A model generated the notes under the pieces. The model saw nothing but the letters and a program-made list of their open reading frames with translations. It was not told where the DNA came from and searched no databases. Shown here in pieces: positions 11,537-20,365 of a stretch of 40,910 bases of DNA. How positions within the stretch are numbered: the first letter of the stretch is position 1; each line of letters opens with the position of its first letter. Origin of the DNA: Ophiothrix spiculata (taxonomy: Eukaryota; Echinodermata; Ophiuroidea; Amphilepidida; Ophiotrichidae). Made by a program: the position numbers and the translations under genes. The stretch lies in the NCBI GenBank assembly GCA_000969725.1, contig JXSR01S008968.1. One strand, given 5' to 3'.

Positions 11537-12255
11537 AAGCGAAAAATAATTTGACCGGGAGAAAGTTGAATTTTAATGACAAATAATTTTAACGTTTTTT
11601 CAAAATTTCAAATTAAATACCGGAAATAATAAAATAATACTTAAAAATGTTTGAAAAATAGTCGACAACGTTAATACATTAAGAAAACAAAGACACATTG
11701 TGAAATTCTTTAGTTATGTGCTAAAAACAAAGTAAATAACAAACAGATAATTTGAATCACACCAATTCATTGTGGGATATGATATTGCCGGCACAGGCAA
11801 CATACTGCCAACACAGGAAACATTGCCTGTTTTTTTTTTTTTACGTTTGTATACACAAGTGTCAATAAGTATTTGGTTTAAGATAAGTTCGTGTAAACTG
11901 ACCAAAGATGACTTATATTTTATTGAACTTCGATTCATATCACGTCCTCTTGAACGATAACATGGTGCTTTTTAAAAGTAAAGAAGAAGAGGTGGTCAGT
12001 ATGATTTTTGAATTGTAAATCTCAATACTTTCAGAAAAATGATATTAACTGACACTGAAAAGGGAACAAGAATATCGTCATACTCAGATAATTCTTGCGG
12101 CATTTAATTAAAAACAAAACAAAGAACTAAAATATTAATTTGAGAAAACCAGGTATGTACATGTACTCACGTTTAATATCGTCTCACATCGTCGGGAGAC
12201 TTTGTCAGAATGACCATCTGACCCACGTTGCCGGGAATTATGACGTATAAGTCTT
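11537..12255. other. No recognisable feature
   Basis: AT-rich sequence with a T-run near 11,830. It leads into the 3' end of the minus-strand PLE; PLE homology cannot be followed left of the stop at 12,256. Confidence 0.4.
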
Positions 12256-12840
12256 TTACAGTGGATAATATACATGACTAAGAAGGTAGGTGCCCTCATC
12301 TCTGTTGAGTTCTTGTGCCCGTCCTCTTGATCTCAATAGCTCTTTTTGTCATGTTCTTTTCAAGGATTTTGAGCTCCTCCCAGCTGATAACATGGTCGGA
12401 AACGACAGACTTCAATAGTTTGTTCTGGTTCCGAAGCACTACGTTCTAAGCGAGTGCAGCGTTTTTCATTAGCCTTTTTTCAACTCATAACACCCTCAGA
12501 CGCTTACGTATTCATCCAAAGGACCAAAAAGACACACTCCAATGTAGCAAATGCATCAATGATACTGGGTGCAAAAAAGTGACCCTGCTTTTATCCTCTT
12601 GAGATGCGGCTTTGCTTTTGATAGTCTTATTTTGGGATTTTGAGTCTATTTTGTCTTTGACTTTGTTCATTGCCCATTCCGGGGAGCCACAGATCTTTAA
12701 AGCGGTGCAAATACGAACTTCTTCATATTTTCTGTCCCCATTTTTGATGTGGGAGTTGTCTTTCTATAGACAAGAAGTTGTATCGTACTATCGAGCTTGC
12801 GAACGATTAATGTGTCTAGGAATTGAATTTTGCAATTTTT
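12256..12840 (-). pseudogene. Decayed Penelope-like element: end of RT plus GIY-YIG endonuclease
   Basis: Read on the minus strand from 12,840 to 12,256, frames change several times but a PLE order is clear. The end of the reverse transcriptase comes first: KIQFLDTLIVRK, then LLVYRKTTPT, equivalent to FLDAHV..VYRKPTHSD in the PLE at 20.5 kb. The linker follows (TALKICGSPEWAMNK, cf. IKGALEKCGYPNWAF), then a CYIG remnant of the GIY-YIG core near 12,540, the DHVISWEELKILE block, TKRAIEIKR with the family's Glu, and NRDEGTYLLSHVYYPL before a TAA at 12,256-12,258. A segment between VYRK and the linker is missing, and at least one frameshift precedes NRDEG. It is a dead copy of a different PLE lineage from the plus-strand element. 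RT upstream of KIQFLD is absent; the sequence passes directly into the repeat block that begins at 12,847. Confidence 0.85.
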
Positions 12841-12889
12841 TCTTCCTTCTGTTCAAGGAATCCTATTATAGAAATTCACGACAATGGGA

Positions 12890-12920
12890 CTGACCGGACT
12901 TCCCATCGCGGGTCCGAAAC
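12890..12920 (+). ncRNA. Possible degenerate hammerhead-like motif (PLE-associated)
   Basis: CTGACCGGAC is followed by GGTCCGAAAC, so GGAC/GTCC could form stem II ahead of a GAAAC. The layout resembles CUGANGA-stem II-GAAA of the hammerhead ribozymes known in PLE terminal repeats. The conserved NGA after CUGA is not intact, so catalytic activity is unlikely. Position beside PLE sequence is the main support. Confidence 0.35.
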
Positions 12921-13745
12921 GTTGTCTGTAAATGTTTTCTCGGAATTCAAAGTAAGTGGAGGTCAACGTAACAAAACCGCATGTTGCTTTAGGTTTTGAT
13001 ATGATATTTTATTTAAAAGGATTTCTGTTTAACTGGAAATATTGAGAGTTTAACTGGAAATATTGAGAAAATTGAGATATGTTACTTCTATGTGTTCCTC
13101 CAAAAAACGTATTAAGCAACTCACGTATGATATATTGACCACATATAATCCAATGGTACTATTATCTCTGTATTATTTATACCTTGTCACTAATATATGT
13201 ACACGCAAGCACTAGCAATTTGCCTACAAGTATTGAAATATATCAAAAAAAATTTGAATCCCGTGTTCAACTTAATCCAAGAACATCAAAATCGATGATA
13301 CACTTAAGAATTATGATGTATATCAGTCAAAATCATCATTTCATACTAAGTTAAATCACTATTTTGCTAACTTTTTGATCATTTTGTTTTAAAGTCCGCT
13401 CTCAGAGAAAAATAATACATAAGATCACTTACTCTCATGGTCCTTTAAAACAATTTGACTTTCCTAATTTCATACCGATATAATTATATATTTGACACAA
13501 ATTTGCATTTTGCTGTAAGTGCATCCATACTAATTAGATACAGCAGTTTATACAATATTTTATTTGTGTCTATTCTATCCAACGGTTTCGTATATAAGTA
13601 TAATTATAGTCACCGTTTCAGTGTATTCTCCCTCTGTGTCCCTCTTCATTCCCTCTCCAGTAGGCAAAAGTGTATTGTACTTCTTCACAAAATACAAATA
13701 CAGTTGCCATTAACATTGTTTCATGTCTTAACAATTATGTTATAT

Positions 13746-14165
13746 GTGACCGTCCAGCTCAAAACAGCAGTAAATGCCAGCTCTTGTCATTTTCACTTTT
13801 TTACTCATTTGCAAAGACCATGCTTAAATGATTAAAATGACACCTTAATGAACGTCACACGATTTCGAGAGGTCAAGTTATGGTCCGTTAAAGGTTGTCA
13901 GGGAGTAAAACGTATAATTGAGATAAATGCGTTCAAAGATTAGTAAGCTGTATATTTTCTGCTGATCGTCTTAAGAATATGCCAATTTATTTTACCTTTC
14001 CTATGATTTTCTTGAAATGAAACTTTGCTGGTATTTTGTAGTAGTACTAGGATTGTGAATCTGTTAAAAAATCAATTTCGGCAAATTAAGACCTTGACAT
14101 GTATTTTCACCTGTAGCGAAAAATGACGTTTCTGGCATTTACTGCTCATACGGGCTGGAGATCAC
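13746..14165 (+). mobile_element. M1-family MITE, intact, 420 bp, empty site known
   Basis: Ends GTGACCGTCCAGCTC and GGGCTGGAGATCAC; the arms continue inward to AGCAGTAAATGCCAG and its complement (about 37 bp each). ATAT flanks both sides (13,742-13,745 and 14,166-14,169). The paralogous block P2 at about 23,243-23,258 reads GTTATATTTTACCTT straight across, a clean empty site with a single ATAT. The insertion therefore postdates the P duplication. No coding capacity. Confidence 0.85.
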
Positions 14166-15036
14166 ATATTTTACCTTCCTGGATAGTTGTTTAACTTTAA
14201 TAATTTTACTAATCAATTATACCAGATTTCAATTGTCTTGTCAATTATTAATCTTGCTGTACTCTCTAGACAATACGGTTGCAAAACACAGTGATTTATT
14301 AGACATTAACACATGGTCGCCTATTCAAATAGAAACACGAAAATCAAAATATTGTTGTAGTGCTATTTCATGGGACCGTATGGTTTACTATCGTGTGTAG
14401 TTTACATAATGTTGCTGTTTATTCAACTAAAAAAAAAACTAGCCCTTGTTTTTTTACAACTGTACAAATTACAGGCCCCTCCCCCTTTGGCTACGACACG
14501 ATGATGCGTTTTTGCTTAACTTTAATCAACATAAAGCCGCGCCGTTCACAAGAACGCGGAGTGAATTCATACACACATTTTGGATTTGTAATGTAATTAT
14601 ATTCAAAACCTAACCCTAAAATCTCGGACGGGACCTACAGTATACTTGGTCCCAGAAAATCTTAGAAGCTATGAATTTTAATTTAAGTGACTGGGAGAAG
14701 TTGAATATATTTTCCCCTTTAGCATAATATATATTGACCTATGGATACTTATTAGAAAATGTGTCGAAAAAAATAAGAAAACAAAACATGTTATTAAAAT
14801 TTCACAGGTATGACGCAGATTGCTACTGGTTAACTGGAAAGATAGAAAAAAAACAATGCATGGATTCATGAAAGAGTTGGACGCCCTGATAAGGATGGTC
14901 TGCTTTTGCAACTGAAGAGGAGAAATCTCTCCATGTATGGACATTGGGAACACCGTTAAGATAGTATGCAGATGTCAGTGGAAGGATGAGTAGAAGGAAA
15001 GGCCAGGCCAGGAAAAAGGAAGACAGGTTGGGTTAA

Positions 15037-15323
15037 CACTTAAGTGGTCAAGGTCCTCCACACGCCCGTTAGTGGTCAAGGGGTGGGGGGGGGGGGGGGG
15101 GGGGGGGTCCATATGGACCCAACCCGAAAGAGCGCTTTCGCGAAGGAATTTTACTTCATTCCTGCAATAAAATTTGAAAAACAATTGTTCGGTTACGATT
15201 TAATGGGCAAAACAAATTTGAAGAGCGCCCTCGAAAATGCTTATTTATGCTAATTAGCATGGGTCGATTTGAATTTGTTTGCCACCAAGTGAAGGGTATG
15301 GTAAAGTTAGACAAAACATAGTG
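15037..15323. mobile_element. TTAA-flanked insertion, 287 bp
   Basis: Block P2 (25,331-25,344) reads GGTTGGGTTAATAACACC continuously. Here the same sequence is split by 287 bp with TTAA on both sides (15,033-15,036 and 15,324-15,327). The ends are CACTTAAG... and ...CATAGTG, so terminal symmetry is short (CACT/AGTG). A TTAA target is characteristic of piggyBac- and Kolobok-type transposons; the internal sequence is too short to decide. It contains two GTGGTCAAGG words and a long G-run. Confidence 0.65.
15080..15107 (+). repeat. Poly-G tract
   Basis: Four G, one T, then 23 G, inside the TTAA-flanked insertion. Exact length is likely unreliable in an assembly. The proline- and glycine-rich frames across it are artefacts. 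Confidence 0.85.
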
Positions 15324-18008
15324 TTAATAACACCAAAACATGTACAGAAGGATCAATGGCCGTGGCAAGAAAAAACGAAGAGAGGAGAATTCCGACGGTC
15401 TTATCAGGACGATGGCAACACAGCAGCAGCAGCAGCAGCAACATCCAAAGGTTAAAATAAACAATCAATGAAAGAAAGGAAAAGTAACTCACTCACAGAC
15501 TATTTTGTAAGATTCGGTTTATCTCAGGTGTGTGTACCTATAGTGTAATATTGAGATAATATAATAAAGTCATTATGTTCATATAAATGACATTTTCATT
15601 GATCAAAAATGGAAAATGAGTGGATAATAAAACTTTCCCGGGATAAATAAATGACACGTAATCCAATCTGTTGCATACTAAATGGCGTAGTTAGGCCGCT
15701 TGAACACTTATAAGCCTGTAAATTTGTATTCAGGAACAAGTGTTGTCGTGCTTTTATGCCTCTACAAATTCTAAATCTGGTTTGATTCAGAAAACAAAAC
15801 CATGTTCATTAGTATTTATAGGGTGTATTTTATTGTTTCTTAGCAATGCGGGTATGTTGTACCTGCCGAGGTTATGTGTTAATACATTCACATGGACATT
15901 TATTTGTACATTAATAACTGCGTCTTAATACTTGACGCAAATGAAATTGTACAGAAATAATGGACCGCGTGCTGAAGGAATGCAAATCACCTTATTCTTA
16001 CGGATGAAGCACTATGGTGGAACAACGAATTCAACGGTGATTATATGAATGATCAATTCTTAACTAAAGTTGGTGACTTTTTTTTACTAATGTTACCAGA
16101 AACATTTATCCTGATAGGAGTTTGAGACGCATCGTTTTTGTTTTGCAAATATTGACCACAAAATGACCGAATTTTTGCCTCACACATCCAAGATTTAAAA
16201 AAAACAAACAAGCTGTATAATAGGGGAGAACAAATTGCTGCTTTGAGACTTTCCTCTAATACCGACTAATGAGATAGCTTGCAGTGTAAACTGCGATGTG
16301 AGTTGAATTATACAAATCCCTTATTATCTAAAGCTAATCCCGGGTCATCTTAATGTGGCGTACATAAGGATTTTAAGAATCAAGTTGGAGACGTAAGGTG
16401 AGTTTGTAATTAGATTATGTCGGCTCGGATAATTATTTAAAGAATACAAGAATACATAAAAACTCTGGTTGAACTTAGGGGATCATTTCAGTTGTATTTT
16501 TAACAGTTTGCTCTAAAAATTGATTTTATAGTTAGCGTACGTGGGTTCATATACTAGTACTGTATGTACGGGGTTTCCTTTACTGTACGTAAATTCACGT
16601 ACTATATTTAGAGTAAATGAATTACGACCTTTCCCTATATGAAATGTTCAGCTTTGCTTTTGGTCCTTGCGCTTCAATGTATACTCAAAAGAAACGGACA
16701 TGGAAAAAAATTACTGCGTAAACGCGTTTCCGTGCATACCAGGCGTGACGATAAAGTAAAACATTATGCCTTAAAAATAGTAAACTTTGTTCAACAAAAC
16801 ACAATACTTCCACATATTCCTTAAACACGTAAGCAACTCACGTATGATGTACTGACCACATATCATCTCTAATGGTTATATCAGATTTGTATTATTCATA
16901 TCTCGTCACATGCGTATGTACATGATAGCACTAACAAATCGCCATACCAGTATTGGATGATCTATCCCCTATATCTGTATCCTAAGGCAACTAAAGTTCA
17001 TACTGTATCTCCTTTCCATTAAAACTTTAGACATATATGTGAGTTTTGCTATAATTATTAATCGAGGATTCTGATTTAGTTAAGTTTGAATTTGCTTCAG
17101 CTGAAACACGTTTATGCAGAGGATTATATTTTTTAGGTATTGAAGACATATCATTCCCGAACATTTAACCTTAAAGTTATCAAACAGAATACGCAAATTA
17201 GGACCTTTTTTGATAGTACAGTTACAATCTTAACAACAAAGGACATACAAAGCGGGTCATTTTAATTATTCGGTCACTCCCTACAGGTGTATTTTATTTT
17301 TTAGGATGTTTGAGATAACCTGATAAAGTCATCATGTTCATATCAATAACATTCTTTGTGGAAAACTGATAGACATAAATAAATTCTTCACGACACGACA
17401 CAACAATATTAGGGCCTACCTGTTGCATAGTAAGTAGCAAGGTGAAGCGCTTGAACACTGTTAAGTTTATAACTTAGTATTCAAGAACAATTGTCTTGTC
17501 GTGTTGCGTCTACAAATTTGAAGTAAGGATACACTCTGAAAACAAGAACGTGTTCATTAATATTCCTAGGTGTGCAGGTATGTACTAAGTAAATAAATTA
17601 TTGGTTAATTATGTTAATAGTAAACTAAAAAGTGTATTGAAAGTAGTTGAAGTCATTCTGCATTAAAGCTATAGTGACAAAACGCCAGCTTATAACAAAT
17701 CTGCTATTTCTTAATTTTTGCTTTTTTAATTTCAATGATCATGATAATTACATTACATTGAGAGTACTAAAGTTACTAACAATGCCCATTAGAGGAGTTT
17801 GAAAAGTATCATCATGCTCTTTTTTCCCCTGTTGGTTGTACCGATTATGACCATTGACAGACTATTACGCGTCGAATTGCGTGGTTTAATTAAGACAATC
17901 TGTAAAATTAACTTGTATAAGACACTGGGCACCATGATCACACAGGGGATAGCAAATGGCCGCTTTGAGACGTCCTCTGATGCCGCTTAATGAGATAGCT
18001 TGCAGTAT

Positions 18009-18274
18009 CATTACACGTTACTTGCCTTAAACTTTAGTACCGTTGATTTTGACATTTCACCGGTAATAAATCATCCAATATTAAGTCCACAACCAATTAA
18101 GTTACCATTTATCATGCCTTGAAGGACAGGAATATGCCTTGAGGGTATCATTGTGTCCTTCACAACCTCAAAGTAGACCACATAGTAGTGGGTGGGCTAA
18201 ATATTGGATGATTTATTACCAGTGAAATGTCAAAATTAGTGGTACAAAAGTTTAAGGCAAGGAACATGTAATGT
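18009..18274. mobile_element. Long-armed MITE, 266 bp, private to R1
   Basis: Arms of about 75 bp start CATTACACGTTACTTGCC on the left and end GGAACATGTAATG on the right. Both contain CAATATT next to GGTAATAAATCATC. The element is flanked by TAT (18,006-18,008 and 18,275-18,277). R3 reads GCAGTATTATCTACGATG across the same point (about 33,993), an empty site. The centre has no coding frame. Confidence 0.8.
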
Positions 18275-18368
18275 TATCTACGATGTGAGTTGAATTGTGG
18301 AATACATATTTTGGGAATCATATTGGAGACGGAAGGCGAATTTGTAATCAAGTTTGTTTAGAATGTAT

Positions 18369-18800
18369 CACTGAAAACATATAATTGTCAAGCAGCTGCT
18401 TGACTAACTTTAAACTAGTCAAGCAGGTTAGTCTAGCTTGCCTGACTAGTTTAACGTTGCTTGCCTGACTAGTTTAACGTTGGTCAAGCCAAATTTCTTG
18501 ACTAGCGTTAGGTTGGTCAAAATGGACACCATCTTGACGAACTTAAAGTTAGTCATAAACTAGTCATGCAACTAGCCTACGTTTGTCATGCATGCATGAC
18601 TAACTTCCAAGCTAGTCAATCTGGTTAGTGTGCATGACTAATGTTGATGTTAGTCATGCAAGTTAGTCCTGCATGCAAGACTAGGTAATGCTATTCACAT
18701 ATATTAGTCATATCTGATTGACTAGCTTTACGTTAGTCAAAACGGGCACCATCTGGACTAACTTAAAGTTAGTCATGGTGACCAATTTAGGTTTTCAGTG
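18369..18800. mobile_element. Word-iterated MITE (TGACTA/TAGTCA), copy 1
   Basis: Ends CACTGAAAAC and GTTTTCAGTG, with TAT on both sides (18,366-18,368 and 18,801-18,803). The whole body iterates one word: by my count 15 exact TGACTA or TAGTCA in 432 bp plus many one-base variants (GGACTAAC, TTAGTCC). They are arranged as overlapping palindromes such as GCTTGACTA..TAGTCAAGC and TAGTCA..TGACTA variants around TGCATGCATG. Non-coding. A sister copy is at 34,094-34,513; R2 lacks the element together with surrounding sequence. Confidence 0.8.
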
Positions 18801-19099
18801 TATAATTATATATTTCATTTGCATCGTTATTTGTGTTTCCCTATGATTTTGGGCACAGATAATTTCATAAATGATAGCGATTGAGTTTTAACGATAGCGC
18901 AGAAAAATGGAAAATTAAACAATTCAAACGCATATTTGACAAAAAAATAGATCGATTTTTAAACCAATTGAACATGTATTCAGAAAAGGGAAAAAAAATC
19001 ATAATTTTTGATAAAAACATAAAATAGATAAATGAAGTTAAACACATGAACAAACGAACATACAAAAATCTAATACAGTAAACTTAAATTGAAAACGTG

Positions 19100-19481
19100 C
19101 AGTGGCGGCAGAAGGTATACAATTTAGGTTGGGGGCCGCTATTTTTTTTTTGAGCAAAAAATGTTGGAGGAAAATTATGACATTTTGTAATGTAAACAAA
19201 TTTGTCAAATGTCTTATTTCAGCTACAACTTGTTAAAAAAATCTTGACATTTGCACAAAATTGGCAATTTTTAATGAAAATTGACATAATATCTGAAAAT
19301 TCGCACGAAGCGCGCAAATTGTTTTGATTTTTCACATTTAAAATATAAAAACAAAGGGAAAATTTCAATTTCCTTTTCTTTTCTTTCGTTCTTCTTTATT
19401 TTTGAGGGGTCCGCCCCCGTGAAATTTTAGGGGGGATGTCAACCCACCACCTCCACCCTCGCCCGCTTTCGCCGCCTATGG
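19100..19481. repeat. GGCGGC-ended imperfect inverted-repeat element, copy in R1
   Basis: Begins CAGTGGCGGCAGAAGG and ends CGCTTTCGCCGCCTATGG, so the ends are roughly inverted (GGCGGC/GCCGCC). The interior is AT-rich with a hairpin CGCACGAAGCGCGC and a C-rich stretch near 19,430-19,465. Copies sit at equivalent positions in R2 (30,771-31,133) and R3 (34,816-35,220), so it predates the R duplications. Confidence 0.55.
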
Positions 19482-20148
19482 AAAGGTCGGAATGATTTTT
19501 TCAAACATCTGTCAATGTTTCTCCATTAATTAGATAAGTAATTGATCATGTAATACAACAGAGTTAGACTGTCGCCTTATTGCCCTATGCTTTATTTATG
19601 ACGGCGTTGAGTGTCATTAACACCTTGGCGCAAGTTGTATTTCGCATTAGACGTGTAAACTTCTCATCCCAATGTCCAGGCAAGCGACACTTAAGTGCGT
19701 ATTCGATATTCCTAGTTTGATATCATGCATATGTATCTGCTCAAATGTAGTGAAAATTGTATTCATACTTCACGATTTTCGAGTGTTTTTGAAACGCCTG
19801 AAATAGTCGCATGAAATTTCGATCATAGATGGAATAAGTTGAAGGTAGGAGATGGACATGGTATAGAGTATTTTGTAAAAATATTGTTTCAACTTTCCAT
19901 GCAGTTAATTTTTTCTTTATAGGTATTTATGCATATATCGCACGGTGCCATAACTAAGCTCATAGACACTCTGTGAGTTGATCCAAAATGTGAAAAAAGA
20001 TGTTGCATCTTAATCGATATATCAAGAATGGAACATCGCATGACTTTTCTTTCATTTTAGTTTTTAAATTAATACATATCAACAATAAACATATATATAA
20101 AAAAAAAAGCGAAATACATAATGTATGTAGGAAGACATCGCAATTTTG

Positions 20149-20273
20149 TCTAGGAATTGAATTTTGCAATTTTTCCTCCTCATGAGTGAAATTTATACTA
20201 CCGGTAGTGTCAATATTGTTCAAGTGGTCAGTCAGATTTTTGACTTAATCTTATTTAAATATTTCCAATAGAT
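20149..20273 (-). pseudogene. Older minus-strand PLE reverse transcriptase, part 2 (host of the insertion)
   Basis: On the minus strand from 20,273: LLEIFK, two stops, VKNLTDH, LNNIDTTGSINFTHEEE, then after a one-base frame shift KIQFLD, ending at 20,149. This is the PLE RT region directly after YVDD, parallel to FFEHINSISSNIKFTQEE...KLAFLD of the plus-strand element. Its upstream half is at 21,751-21,828, on the far side of the inserted copy. The right-hand 13 bp (20,261-20,273) are one copy of the target duplication. At 20,149 it is cut off and joined to block R1. Confidence 0.8.
20261..20273. repeat. 13-bp target-site duplication, left copy
   Basis: ATTTCCAATAGAT, identical to 21,751-21,763. 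On the minus strand these bases are the DLLE codons of the host PLE, and the host frame is continuous when one copy is counted. Confidence 0.9.
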
Positions 20274-20312
20274 GTTGATGTATATTATCAATCATCCAGT
20301 CGAAGTACCAAA

Positions 20313-20359
20313 GTTATTAATTATGAATAGAATACTGGACATTAATTGCTTACTTGCAA
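20313..20359 (+). repeat. PLE inverted repeat, left arm (47 bp)
   Basis: GTTATTAATTATGAATAGAA through GCTTACTTGCAA, identical to the complement of 21,704-21,750 by eye. It lies 39 bp inside the left insertion boundary, while the right arm is flush with its boundary. Confidence 0.85.
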
Positions 20360-20365
20360 TTAATT

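Larger units (their letters stand above)
12841..16480 (+). repeat. Repeat block P1-Q1
   Basis: Collinear with P2-Q2 at about 21,829-26,640, broken only by insertions private to one copy: 13,746-14,165 and 15,037-15,323 here; 22,485-23,047, 23,880-25,028 and the tRNA-like piece at 25.55 kb there. It opens with the PLE-flank block (CTGTTCAAGGAATCCTAT, 12,849) and continues through the AGCAACTCACG block (13,116) and the CAG-rich stretch (15,421). It ends with the Q block and the tail block at about 16,350-16,400. The copies differ at scattered bases, and the CAG run has 6 units here and 4 in P2. No protein is conserved between them. Confidence 0.85.
16497..20148 (+). repeat. Repeat block R1
   Basis: Collinear with R3 (from about 32,249 to 35,906) and, with an internal 0.5-kb absence, with R2 (from about 28,696 to 31,840). 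It starts at AGTTTGCTCTAAAAA. It includes its own AGCAACTCACG, GATAAAGTCATCATG and GATAGCTTGCAG sub-blocks, so the first half of R is itself a diverged P-Q unit. It contains the MITEs at 18,009 and 18,369 and the GGCGGC-ended element at 19,100. The block stops abruptly at 20,148, where R2 and R3 continue (AAAACTCAGTTTCTGGCTG in R3) but here PLE sequence begins. Confidence 0.85.

Noticed and set aside
10494-11586. Open frames of 336-362 codons across the N run
   Set aside because: They consist almost entirely of unknown bases; no evidence of coding.
13455-13835. 126-codon plus-strand frame
   Set aside because: Runs from repeat block P1 into the M1 MITE and is not preserved in P2; a chance frame.
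14975-15253. Pro- and Gly-rich frames around 15,080
   Set aside because: Produced by the poly-G tract; length of the tract is unreliable.
15421-15440. CAG trinucleotide run as a coding polyglutamine tract
   Set aside because: Only six units, no supporting frame; the P2 copy has four units and no frame either.
18369-18800. CRISPR-like spaced repeats
   Set aside because: The words are 6-8 bp, in both orientations, with irregular spacing, inside a bounded inverted-repeat element in an animal-type genome.
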